Of a stretch of 64,000 bases of DNA, positions 24,202-36,157 are shown in pieces. A model generated the notes under the pieces. The model was not told the DNA's origin, made no database searches, and saw nothing but the letters and a program-made list of their open reading frames with translations. This DNA is from Actinomucor elegans (Eukaryota > Mucoromycota > Mucoromycetes > Mucorales > Mucoraceae): assembly GCA_026027325.1 (NCBI GenBank), contig JAMSLZ010000001.1, positions 2,914,001-2,978,000 of the forward strand, written 5' to 3'. The translations under genes were made by a program, and so were the position numbers. Numbering within the stretch: the stretch's first letter is position 1; each line of letters opens with the position of its first letter.

Positions 24202-26058
24202 TTAGAAGCTGTAGTAAGGGATATTACCCATATCAAAAGAGGATTCCTGTATAAATATCGTTATTAAGCCGCATACCCAATGATTGACTATAAAGAAATA
24301 CCTTATAGATGTAGTCTGTTGCTTCATGAATAGGCATAAGCGAGACGGTTCGAATAACTGTTTGTAAAATATCTGTCAGACTAGATTGCGAATCGACTTG
24401 AGTACCAGGCGAAGCAATTGATAATAAATCCATAGCTAATTGGTACGATATACGGTTTTGACTATGCAACTAAGTAAAGGCTCAGCAAAGGAAGCCATCT
24501 GCTTTATCAGAACTTACTGTAATCATCTCTTTTTCAGTGATAGTACGTTGCTTCAATAATGCTTGGCATTTGCTTTGACAAGTTATGTATTTGGTTTCCA
24601 ATGCCTTGATCTTCTCTATTGCTTCAGCCAATCCAGCTTGATTTTGTTTACGTCTTTCTATTTCTTTGCCTAATCGATCTTTCACCACTTCTATTTCGCC
24701 TTGCAATCTTGACATTTTCATCGCTGATTTTGATTTGGCTTTCTCCAGTTTGGATTCCCAATGTGTTTGAATTTCCATGGCGTCCTTTGACATAGAGGCT
24801 TGCAGATCCTCGCTCTTATCCTTCCATTCACGATTCAATTCACGTAATGCTTCTTCCTTTTCAAAATTCAGATCTCTGCGGACTTCGTCAATCAAGGTCT
24901 TTTGCTGGATATGCCAAACTTCTCTTTCTGTATCATGCTGTTCTCGTAATTCACGCATCAGCTCTGTATGTTCAGATTGCATGTTTTGAAGTTGGGCTTG
25001 GTAAGTCATCTCAGATCGTTGGGCTTCAGATATGAATTCCATAATACGTGCGTCGTGGCTCAAGACAGTCTGGTCCAAACGTTTTTTATGTAATTGTGAT
25101 TGTTTATGAGCGGCTGCCAGATCATTTTCCAATTGGTGGACTCGTTGGATATAATCGTTTCGTTGCTGACGATAGTCCATAAGTTGGGATTCTGATGTTT
25201 CAAACTTCTCTTGCAGCTCCTTGCAAAACGCTTGCAGACTACTAAACTCCTCGGACTCATTCTAAATCATGGAATCGAGTTAGTAATGGCATAAGACAAA
25301 ATGGAATACTCTACCTCTTTGAATGTAGCGTTATTGATGGTCTCTTGAAGCTGTGCATTTGCTTCTTTTTGCTTGGCAAGTTCTAATTTTAAATTATCAA
25401 TCAGTTTGTCCTTTTCCTGGTCATGATCCGAGCTCATTTCTGGTAATTTTTCCTTTTCAAAGAGTTCAGCGTATTCTTTCAAGCGTTCCTGAAGACTGGT
25501 TAATCGTCTTTGGTATTTTTTATCTTCAGATTCCAGAACCAACTCATGTTGATGTCTGATACTTTGTATTTCTTCTTGGCGAGATAGCTTTTCGTCGTCT
25601 AGTTTTCGTTGCATTTGCAGTATCTTCACAGAGGAAATTAGTTTATCGTTAGTCGGTAATTGTGGTTGCTTACTTGATCCATCAGCTGCTCTTCAACATC
25701 TTTTAGCTTCTTTTCCATGAAACTTTCTTTTAGTTTAACTTCCCGGAGTAACTATTATTAGACTTTTAGTCTCTTGAACCCTGTTCCTTTTTTTTTTTCA
25801 AAGGCACGCTTACACTAGCAGTGTTTTTTTCATAGGTTTGGCGCTCTTTTTCAAGCCGTTTTTCCAAGCGTTCAGCCTTTTCTCGATGTTCGTTTCTCTC
25901 GACTATTATCTACTCCATGTGTTTAATAAAGTGTCGAATGTTCTATCTTTCAATCACGTTACAGTAGCCCTTTCTACTTCCCAGTCTTGTATCGGAGTCA
26001 TGGGGCCCAAGGTCTCTTGTCTCTTTGGTGGATGTTTAGGTGTAGTTGATAAATTCAT
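24202..26058 (-). CDS. Long coiled-coil protein, function unknown
   Basis: ATG at 26058 opens MNLSTTPKHPPKRQETLGPM, a short basic and Pro-containing head with TP sites, followed by nearly continuous heptad-rich helix (REKAERLEKRLEKERQ; QRKLDDEKLSRQEEI; VVKDRLGKEIERRK) to about 60 residues before the end. Exons are separated by short introns near 25970-25900, 25800-25750, 25670-25630, 25310-25260 and 24525-24475. The final exon depends on a 55-nt intron, 24301-24247: splicing gives a tail ending NIPYYSF with stop at 24202, read-through gives a tail ending DIYTGILF with stop at 24233. Organisation suggests a structural or cytoskeletal scaffold, but no named family could be assigned. It lies 110 bp downstream of the RPC9 stop on the same strand. 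Confidence 0.7.
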
Positions 26059-26168
26059 TATCTTAGTTGTATTAAAAACAGAGAAAAGAAAGATAAAAGA
26101 AAAAGGAAAAACTATTTTATTTTATACAGTAAAAGTAATGTAACGTGGTACATTTATCATGGCTTTAT

Positions 26169-26730
26169 TCACTCTTCACCTTCATCCATTGCTTCCTCTT
26201 CTTGTTCTTCTTCTTCCTCTTCTGGCTCGTAATCGTCATCACGAGGCAGTGTCGTAATGATATTTGTAAGCATTTGTTCCAAGTCTTCTTCTGTAAATCG
26301 CTCTTCACACTCTTCAATAATCTGTGTTTTTGGGTCAGCAAACATCTCAAAATTTCATAGTCATATTTTACTAACCAAATAAATTTCCACTGTGCTTTTG
26401 GGTCTCAAATTCAAAATTTGCAGTTTTTCAGCTTTTGTTAGCTCAAAGACGGATACAGCTTGTAAAAAAGCTTGTACTTGCTCCGTTGTTTGTGTGCCCA
26501 CGGGTGTCTCTTTCAAATAGTTTGTCAACTAAACACAATAGTCATAAGTTTCGGTTGATTATAGCACATGTCAGGATTGTTACCTCAAATTGAATAGTTC
26601 GTAAATGTTCAGGGTATTCTACTGAAGGATCCAATTTTTGAACTTGCTTCTGAGCTTCTTGACTCTCTTCTAACAGTTTTAAAACTTCGAAATTTGAAAT
26701 TAAAGCGGATCGTACTGCCTTGATTTGCAT
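26169..26730 (-). CDS. RPC17: RNA polymerase III subunit RPC9/Rpc17
   Basis: 150 residues from exons 26730-26584, 26528-26376 and 26321-26169, which join in frame. The protein has RSALISNFEVLKLL, LRTIQFE, the block ELTKAEKLQILNLRP and EECEERFTEEDLEQML, diagnostic for the HRDC-like Rpb4/RPC9 (CGRP-RCP) family. With Rpc25 it forms the Pol III stalk needed for initiation at tRNA and 5S genes. A very acidic C-terminal tail (E/D runs) ends the protein, as in yeast. The first intron interrupts after FE. Length is close to yeast Rpc17. The assignment is firm. Confidence 0.9.
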
Positions 26731-27645
26731 GTTTTTTGCTTGATTGCTATGATATTGAGGAAAAGGTTCGCAATATGAAAAATTAGAACTGGAAATTTTT
26801 AGCAGTCAACTCGATGGACGGTTGCACTCCATGAGATCGCGTATCCAAGATAGTCTTTGCTTTAACAATAAATGAGGAGAGTGAGTATTCCTGCTATCCT
26901 TATCCCCACTACTCATTGGGCTGTATGATTCACGATGTCTTTTATAAAAATTCAATACAGATACGCCACAAAGAAGGTTTCGGGTACGATAAGCAGGAGT
27001 TTTGGCTGGATACAGAAGTTTAGGGGAACGGCACTTGGGCTCTAATCAGTTCGAAGGTCTCCTAAATGAAAGTGAACTAAGTCAAAATGCTCGAAGTTGA
27101 TCCTTAATAAACGTTCCAATATATGCAACTGTTCCTTTTGAATGCGGGTTACGAATCAGAAGCGACATTAGATCGAGATTTGTTGAAAGATCTGTAATCA
27201 ATCTTTTAATGAATTTTTTTCCCAATCGCTGTAATATCATATATCTATCCAAAATGTTACACTGTCCAACAAAATGATTACTGGGTGAATTAATTCATTT
27301 TGAATATGTAGATACTAGCCAACAAATGTGGCACTAAATCGATATCGATCTATTAATCCATATGAGATGTATGTCGTTTACTGTCTGTCAATAATATAGG
27401 ATATAGCGTTTTGGTCAAATAATCGTTATAGTGGATGTAGTGGTTTAATTTGAACAGATTCTACATAGTTATCAAATGCAGCATTAAGCTGGAATCAGTC
27501 GAGAAATGTAGAGACATTGGAAACTAGCAGAGTTCATAAGAGATCTACTTAGATCCACATAGATCCAATTTTTGAACCAATTTTTTTATATATATATAGA
27601 TCCCGTAGGCAGCATTTCTGAATAATCATTCACAATGTCAAGCGC

Positions 27646-27681
<36 letters not shown>

Positions 27682-27894
27682 TAATTGCTTTAAATGTACA
27701 ATGGTCAAGATGATTAGATGTTTTAAAATAAAGCAAATAGTTAGCTATTGCCGAGACAATTCAGTTATTTGAAAGTATTTTCAAATTTACTTTGCGTTAT
27801 TAAATAATAAATAAATGCCTGCACTATATTAATTAAATTATGCTTTGTGTATCTATAATGCTTGTCCATTAAAAAGTGGATAAAGCTCATGCTC
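26731..27894. other. Intergenic, AT-rich, T30 tract
   Basis: Contains a T30 run at 27649-27678. A plus-strand stretch near 26880-27050 reads partly open and has slightly higher GC than its surroundings, but no domain was recognised. Confidence 0.45.
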
Positions 27895-28506
27895 TTAAAA
27901 TTTGTGCATGTTCATGTTGAAATTATTAATCTCTAACAGCCAATCAATTTTGCCCAAAGGTGAAACAGTAAAATGATCAAAAAATAAAGCACCGGTTTGA
28001 AGCCAATTCCAATTGGAGGCGGAGGCTAGAAAAAGCCAAATTGGGGAAATAGACCGAAATACTTCCTGTGCCGAAATAAAAACAGCATGCATACTAACAT
28101 TGGTAATCGAAAGTAGAGAAGGTTCTTTATTATGTCGTTTTAAAACGGATTCAAATAGAAGAGCGTGTAATGAAACTGCGAGTGATACTGTACTCAATGC
28201 AAGTAGAACGTTTCCAATGCACAAGTCTTGTTTTTTTTTAACGTTGCCCGAACACTCCTCAGACTTTTTAGCTCAATCTTAGTCCTTATCTGTTATTCAT
28301 ATTACTGATTTTACCCACAATGCTTAAAGTTCTGAAAGGTTTTTCGTAAGTCTTCTGTTATGAACCCATGCCTTGGCTCTTTTGCTATCTAGAGTCATAG
28401 AAGGTAATACAGTATCACACTGCAGATGGACAATGGTCTCTCGCCACTTATGTAGGTTGTTGAGTTTTAGGTTAGGCGCGTGGCTTGAATTCCATATTGA
28501 ATCCAA
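27895..28506 (-). pseudogene. Possible broken two-exon membrane-protein gene
   Basis: A minus-strand open frame from about 28260 to 27895 encodes a K-rich lead-in and hydrophobic segments (IGNVLLALSTVSLAVSLHALL; WLFLASASNWNWLQTGALFF), ending HMHKF-type with TAA. It has no ATG. Upstream, a plausible intron (donor GTAAAA near 28313, branch ACTAAG, acceptor near 28263) would join it to a second open frame, 28506-28324, in the same phase, but a TAA lies 9 nt before the donor and that frame also lacks an ATG. It could be a decayed gene or a mis-modelled real one. No family recognised. It lies 52 bp from the divergent kinase start. Confidence 0.3.
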
Positions 28507-28558
28507 AACCTTTCATTTAAATAGATTCGCTCTTTCTTTCTCTTTTATTTTAATACTG

Positions 28559-30047
<1,489 letters not shown>

Positions 30048-30422
30048 TTTATATTCCATATATGCCCATTTTAATAAATTAATTACAATCCAAAAGTCTA
30101 AGCCACTTTATCAGTTGCAAACCTTTCTTTTTTAAAACCGAACAAGAAAATGAGCACACCCAAAGATTGAGCTCATTTTTTTTTTCATTTTCTTTTATTT
30201 ATAAGCAACCATAAAGGTTGGGTTATCAAAAAATTTGGGTAATCTTCCTTAGTGTTCCGCATCCACGGAAATCTTTAGTAAAAGGCGAAAGATTTATCCG
30301 ATATGAGCACAGAACAGAAGTACAAAGAGTAAGAACAAGACGCGAAATAGAAGGCTTTTTATACCTTTTGGATGGTCAATTCAACAGTCACAATAGAAGA
30401 GATTTTAATTTATTCAACAGTC
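30048..30422. other. Convergent 3' spacer
   Basis: About 375 bp between the tail-to-tail ends of the kinase and the thaumatin-like gene. No gene was seen; it contains T-rich stretches and likely both polyadenylation regions. Confidence 0.5.
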
Positions 30423-31139
30423 TCATATAACAGTCCCATTTCTTGGGCAGAATACAACTTGATATGCATTAGCTCTGCATCCATAAACACTCGTGGCATC
30501 ATCAAACGCATAGCTATAAGAATCCGGGCACTTTTTCTTGATTTCGTCCGCATAGTGATTAGAAGTACACGTTTTGGCTGAACCATGAGCTCCTGTACAG
30601 CAATACTTGTCTTCACGGTATTTAGAGCAGGCGCTTTCACAAGCTATAAACTTGCCAATACTATCCAATAGCTGCAAGTCCAGAGGACAAGTAGGCAAGG
30701 CCGTGCACTCAGATATACTGCAGTGTTTATCGTCTAGTTTAACCAAAGTATCCGTTTCATCCACTATTTGAGGTACAATGCGAACAGGAAAGTTGAAGCC
30801 GTCCACAAAAGACACATCGTAATAATCGATATCGGTATTGAGAGACGAAAGCTTGAACTCTGCTAAAGAAACTGGATGATCTGCGTCAGCTCCATCACAC
30901 ATGTGTGCATCACATAATCCTTTTGCCCAGACACGGCCTGCCCAATCTGATTTTACAGTTAGTTGGTATGATTTATCTGCATCCAGTTGAACTATAGGCC
31001 CTCGGGGGCCATCGTTGGTCTGATGCCCTATCTGAAGCGAATGATCACACTGATTTAGTATGTTGATTTGCTTTACATCACCAAAAGGTGCTGCTTGAAT
31101 GGATAATAAGAACAATGATGCTATGAGTAATGATTTCAT
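30423..31139 (-). CDS. Secreted thaumatin-like protein
   Basis: Intronless, 238 residues. Signal peptide MKSLLIASLFLLSIQAAPFG is followed by INILNQCDHSLQIG, the typical strand after cleavage in thaumatin-like proteins. Later come GRVWAKGLC, YYDVSFVDGFNFPV (thaumatin-family signature with the D/F pair) and an array of Cys residues (CCTG, YGCRANAYQVVFCP) expected for disulfides. Length is typical of non-plant TLPs. Some TLPs bind or hydrolyse beta-1,3-glucan, and fungal members are secreted wall proteins; activity here is unproven. The promoter region holds an alternating TA stretch around 31185. Confidence 0.88.
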   Translation of the reverse strand: MKSLLIASLFLLSIQAAPFGDVKQINILNQCDHSLQIGHQTNDGPRGPIVQLDADKSYQLTVKSDWAGRVWAKGLCDAHMCDGADADHPVSLAEFKLSSLNTDIDYYDVSFVDGFNFPVRIVPQIVDETDTLVKLDDKHCSISECTALPTCPLDLQLLDSIGKFIACESACSKYREDKYCCTGAHGSAKTCTSNHYADEIKKKCPDSYSYAFDDATSVYGCRANAYQVVFCPRNGTVI

Positions 31140-31325
31140 TTGGCTTAATAAATCAAGAAGAAAGACCTTCGAGTCAGGCTTATATATATATGTGTATTTG
31201 AACGATACCCCTATGCTATCTAGACAATACCATCTCCTACATAGCATTCCTCCGCTTTTTCATTAATATATTATAAGTTGAGGTCAATGAACTTAGTTCT
31301 TTATTATTCAATTTAGACATTTCTA

Positions 31326-33579
31326 TTAGTCTTTTTTGACGCTAGCGTCGTCTTCTTTCTTTAGTTCTTCTACTAGGATTTCTTTTGCTTTTGTCAATAC
31401 TTCAATTTCAGCTTGTACATGATCCTCAGTAATTGCTTCTCCAACAATAAAATCAGGAGTCTCAATACCATCCGTCATTTCTTCGTCTTCCTTGTCATCG
31501 TTTAGTTTATCGTGCATATCTTTGTAAGATTCCTTTTTGCCCATATAGACCTGTCGAATCAATGAAGGGTATTTTTGATAAATCAATCTCGAAGCTTGTA
31601 ACAGAGCTCCATTAGCATAATCGAACCGTTGCTGTGGTGGATCCATTGAATCATCCAATTCCGCAATAGCTGAGTCAATGACCTGAATTGGTGTAGCAAT
31701 TTTGGGTCGGTTTCTATATACCAGTAGTTCAATAACGAGTCAAAACACATCTCATCATACTTACAGCATAAACTGTGATAATGGGACAGTAGGTTTGCCA
31801 TAGAGCTTGGATACTTCATGATTGCCATGAGAATAGCGGTATTTAGTGGGGGGAGCATCTAATCTAGGCTTTTTGGCAAGCCAACTCTTTTCCAAATCAG
31901 CCATGCTAACTGTTGGTTTTTCAAAGGAAGGACATCCAGATGCTTTCCATATAATCCAATGACGTTCATGTGCTAGAATGGTCAAGATGATATCTGTAAA
32001 GAGATTGCCGTGTGGCTTTGTGGATCTCAAGAGGGTCAGCATGGCTTCTCTGGCTTGATCAATCCATTCTGTTTGCTCGTTTGAAAGTGTAAAATTAGGT
32101 TGAATTAAAGATTGCTTTGTAGTGCCTCTTGCTGCTAATAACTCCTTTGTTTTTTCTTTTTCAGATTCTGAGAAACCAGATAGGTATTGGAATAGAATCA
32201 AGTACTGTACAATGACATTACGTCTAAATCTCGAGTCTTCCAACTACTATATATTAGTATCATCAATTGGGTACCAGTAAGGCATATGTACCTCTAATCC
32301 TAGCAAGTTTCTGCTACTTAAAAGTCTTGGGAACTGATAATCTCGATTGATTTCGGCCAACATTTCTTCTGCCAAAATAGGGTCTTCTTCCATTCTTGAG
32401 CCTTCCAAAGAAGAAGACTCAGTCCTATTACGCTTCAATGAAGGTCCTTCGTTTTTACGTGCACCCAAGATTTCAGCTTCTTTCTCAGCAATGACTTGGA
32501 ATCTTTGGACAACCTTGTCCGTACCCTATATACTTGCTCAGCCAAAATACGTAAAACAAGCATCTTTCTTATTACCTTGCGTAACTTTTCAAAGTTATCA
32601 TCCGCAAAGATGGTAGGTGGGTCTGAGAAATACACTCGTGTAGACCAAAATAGTTTGTAAAATTCTTTCTGGTCATCTAGTAACCACGTTGAGCCACCTG
32701 GGCTTGTCATATTTGTGTATTCATACCTGTCATGTTAGGATCTGCATTGACTTCCTCGTCTGAATCATAATGAATCATGCTTGTATTGAAATCGCCTCTC
32801 AGATTCACACCTGATCGCTCACCGAGAGGAAACGAATTGGCAAGGAACATGAGGATTCTGCCACAAAAGACATTATTGGTTTCTGCTGATAATCGACGAA
32901 GTAACTTATTGCACAATCTCAATAGAATCAACCCTTTGCCTCTACCAGGTACCATATCCTACAAGTCACTGTAAGCAATTAACCACAAGATGCGCTGATA
33001 CGCTTACCACTGTAATCTTGGCTCTGCGATCTTCAATATAATTGAAGATTTTTTCACATTCGCTAGTTGTATGTTCTTCTATCAGCTCTTCGAGCAAGTT
33101 TAACGGAACTACATTCTCTAATAGGTCCACCTCTAAACAATAATAGGTGAATAAACTGGTATGTCTATTAGTTTTGTCTCCCTCTCTCTTTTTTTTACCA
33201 GTTTCAGAACAGTAGAGTGCAAGATCTAGACAATCAAATATTTGTGTGAGTTGTTCTTGCGATTCCTCGGAGCGCTACATTAACTGATTAGTCTTTGCTT
33301 GATTGATGATATTGATTCAATACATACAACGATATTTAATAGTGATCTACGGAATACAAGTTCGGTTGCACTTCTTCTCCAGTCATGTTTCTCGGTAGCG
33401 GGAACGTTTAATCTGTTTTCTTTTCCAGCAAAAGGAGCAATGTGTTGATTCACCAAGTTTTGAATTATATCTGCTGAAAGTTCAGACACTTGGTGACTAG
33501 TTCGGTATTCTATAGCTGATTTGATACAAGTGCTAATAGCGACTTCAAGCTCTTGTCGATATATTACAAACTTTGACAT
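31326..33579 (-). CDS. THO1/HPR1: THO complex subunit 1 (Hpr1/THOC1)
   Basis: Core subunit of the nuclear THO/TREX complex, coupling Pol II elongation to mRNP assembly and export. ATG at 33579, TAA at 31326. The diagnostic block [20 protein letters not shown] followed by [28 protein letters not shown] matches the THOC1 family closely. Further on, [37 protein letters not shown] and a C-terminal acidic/KE-rich tail are in the usual order. Several short introns interrupt the frame (near 33320-33276, 33200-33135, 33010-32955, 32720, 32530, 32290-32240, 31760-31690). Some translation frames overlap introns without stops. The gene lies 186 bp from the thaumatin-like gene start. Confidence 0.9.
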
Positions 33580-33599
33580 TGTTATACTCTGTTGTGTAG

Positions 33600-34037
33600 G
33601 AAAAAGAAAGCAATTGTGATACACACTTTGAAAAAAAGATCGCGTCTATAGTGGACTAACTTATATCACCGCCTTCTAAGGGTTTGATTGGATGAAGATG
33701 ATTGGGTGTCGAAAATTGAGTGAGTTTACTTCTATAGCTTCATCACCATTTGAATCAAAAACTCACCTTTTTTGGCTTTAATGCAAGCTTCACATAGTAA
33801 AAAAAAAAAAAAAAAAGAAAAGTCTACATACCTATATAGCTCCTTAATATAAATCACGTTGAATTAAATTGAAAATTTGATGATACAATTAGCATGTAAA
33901 GTTCTATATTATATCCTGGAGTTACTCTAGGGCTATATGAATTTTTTTTGACTTTTTAATACGGTATCGAAAGATCCACTATTATATATAAAAACAACAA
34001 AAATATGTACGCGTATATTTAAATGAATACATAAGAA
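33600..34037. other. Intergenic, no supported gene
   Basis: AT-rich, with an A tract near 33799-33816. A minus-strand exon-like stretch near 33790-33680 was considered and not accepted. Confidence 0.45.
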
Positions 34038-34238
34038 TCATACCCTCAAAATAAAGCATAAAATCGAAATTGCAAGATAGGTGATGAATTTTCCTGAAGT
34101 CTCTGGGCTTGAAAATGATTTGGCGGTAATTAGTAGATCATTGAAACGTCTCTCAAAAGGTGTATAAACACGTCTGATCAGCAATAACATTGTTTCTTCA
34201 TTATTATTATTATTATTATTATTCAATTTGATCAGCAT
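34038..34238 (-). CDS. Small single-pass membrane protein, hypothetical
   Basis: ATG at 34238, 66 codons, stop at 34038. It contains an N8 run encoded by the (AAT)n microsatellite at 34200-34223, then YTPFERRFNDLLITAKSF and a hydrophobic C-terminal segment KFITYLAISILCFILR, so it could be a tail-anchored protein. The final GTATGA can serve as a donor; splicing to an AG near 33977 would replace the last residue by a basic tail (RWIFRYRIKK) ending near 33930. The ATG is 138 bp from the divergent POT1 start, a layout that favours a real gene. No homologue is recognised. Confidence 0.35.
   Translation of the reverse strand: MLIKLNNNNNNNNEETMLLLIRRVYTPFERRFNDLLITAKSFSSPETSGKFITYLAISILCFILRV
34200..34223. 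repeat. (ATT/AAT)n microsatellite
   Basis: Eight trinucleotide units, which would encode an Asn run in the small minus-strand gene. Confidence 0.85.
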
Positions 34239-34375
34239 AATCTTCCTCCTCCTAATGACACCAGAAAACTATTCTAAGCTTCTTGAGGTGATCTAGCCTT
34301 TGACTAGGCTTGTGGGCTTCTTACTAATCATTTTGCTATTAGCAATGTGGGATCAAAAGTCTAGCAAGCTTACAA

Positions 34376-36101
34376 ATGAGCGACAAAGGAAAATCACTTG
34401 ATCTATACGCTCGTATCCTTACTTTTAAACCGGCCAGTCGAAGTTTAGGAGGCGCTCGAGGTCTGAACACGCGCGACTAATGACAAGAGCTTACTATATT
34501 AATATGTTTATTCATGGTAGATTATAAAATTTCTTTGGCTTTGACAGATCCAACGCTCAACTATACAATTACGGCCAACATATTTAAATCGCAACAAGAA
34601 TCGCTTCCCAAAGCAAGTGAAGATCGTATTATTGTTTTTAAAGACATCAAATTGAGCACATTCGGAGCACACCTTCAGCTTGTTGGCAATAAAGATACAC
34701 ATTTTACTGTGTTTGATTACAAAACATGTAAAGAGCACCGTACCGAAGATGCCGACCTTAGCTATTACTCGGAAATAGTTGAGGCATTGGCTGACTGGAC
34801 CAAAATCGAGGTAGAAAAGTATTCTACAAAGAATGTCAATACCAATATCAAGAAAAGGAGTCGACCTATTTTGCAGACTGATGAGCTTATACCCAACCCC
34901 GATAAATACCTGGATTATGTAGGCATGGTTGTGGCATTTCATCCCGAAGTTGGAGCACGCAGAACACTTTTAATCTTGACAGACTATACAGAGAATCCAG
35001 AGCCTTTTATAGCGAATTCTGATATAGATGATGCGAAAGAAGGCATTGATCATAAACTGCTACTACAATGTACATTGTTTGATGATCAATCTGATAAATG
35101 TCCAGCGCTCAAATTCGGCGATTTTGTCTATTTAACCAACTGTGATAAAAAACATAAAGTATGCTTGGAAATCGCCATCAGGGGTAAAAAAGACAGCAAG
35201 TCCAATGTTCATATCATAGCCGAACCAGACAAGGAGCCCAAATTGCAAAAGTTGTTAGAAAGAAAGAGAAACTATACACCTATTATCAAAAGAAAAAGAG
35301 TCAGAACACCAGAACCTCTAGAGGTTGCTACTAGTACCTTGCGAACCAGTAAGCTTGTAGAATAGCTGTGTTTTTCTTCATATTTACGTTGATATAGCTG
35401 TCAAGGACTTGAATACATGGACTTCTATACGCAATGTTCTACGAAAAGAGATAGATGTATGTTTCTAAGCAAAAGGATACTATGATTGCTAATATGAGGC
35501 TTTAGGTCAGTGAAAAGTGCTTGATAAGAACTTTCATTTCAGACTATAAGCCAAGAGATATCAAAAAGTGGATTAGAGGCTGGTGCACCGATTGCCAAAG
35601 ATCGTAAATACTTGAATTGATGCAATGCCTTTCTTTTTTTTCTGTTTCTAATATACATACATGATAGATCCGAAATATCTTCAGAATGGTGCCTTAATTG
35701 TAAAAGAAGGCTCAAGCCGGTATATCAATTCTGTTTGATGTTCGAAGACAATGAGGGTATGAAGCTAACTGCCTATGGGTTTGATGAAGATGCGGTAAGT
35801 CGGTCTAAACTATTCTATAAATACCGCTTTAACATGTATTACTATAGGAGGAGCTATTTACTGGAATTTCTGCTTCAGAGTAAGTTCTTTTATTAGATAC
35901 TCCTGTATATATACTAACTTATTTATTAGGGTTCTAAACGACGATACCTTGTTTCAACGGTTTTCACAGATAATCAAGCTGGCAAGTAAAAAAAAATCTA
36001 CAGAGAGCTTTGATTTTGGTATCAAATCTTATATTACTGCATCTGGTGAACGTAAATACAGAGTTTGCAACACGACATTTGTATTAGAAGAAGACTACTA
36101 A
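34376..36101 (+). CDS. POT1: Telomere single-strand-binding protein POT1
   Basis: Predicted 466 residues. Exons 34376-34460, 34521-35348, 35398-35456, 35506-35603, 35668-35794, 35848-35879 and 35930-36101 join in frame. Residues about 1-130 form the first Telo_bind OB fold (YARILTFKPASRSLGGARDY; LALTDPTLNYTITANIF; RIIVFKDIKLSTF). A second OB-like domain follows (YLDYVGMVVAF, LTDYTENPEPF, FGDFVYLTNC). The C-terminal part begins VKDLNTWTSIRNVL and carries two Cys pairs, WCTDC and WCLNC, resembling the zinc-holding OB3 of animal POT1. It caps the 3' overhang and regulates telomerase by family knowledge. The first donor, GTCTGA, is weak, but the join is forced by frame and motif. 3' end is 56 bp from the convergent ENGase stop. 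Shorter than human POT1 (634). Confidence 0.85.
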
Positions 36102-36157
36102 AAGCTTGGCTTGCTAATTTTAAAGTAACAATAAATTGATTTGCTGTGCTTTATTCA

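Noticed and set aside
26990..27070. tRNA-like GTTCGA box
   Set aside because: No matching A box, no cloverleaf stems that could be paired by eye.
33680..33800. Exon-like minus-strand stretch LCEACIKAKK after a T-rich run
   Set aside because: Would need a 41-nt intron and an unclear acceptor; no start or homology.
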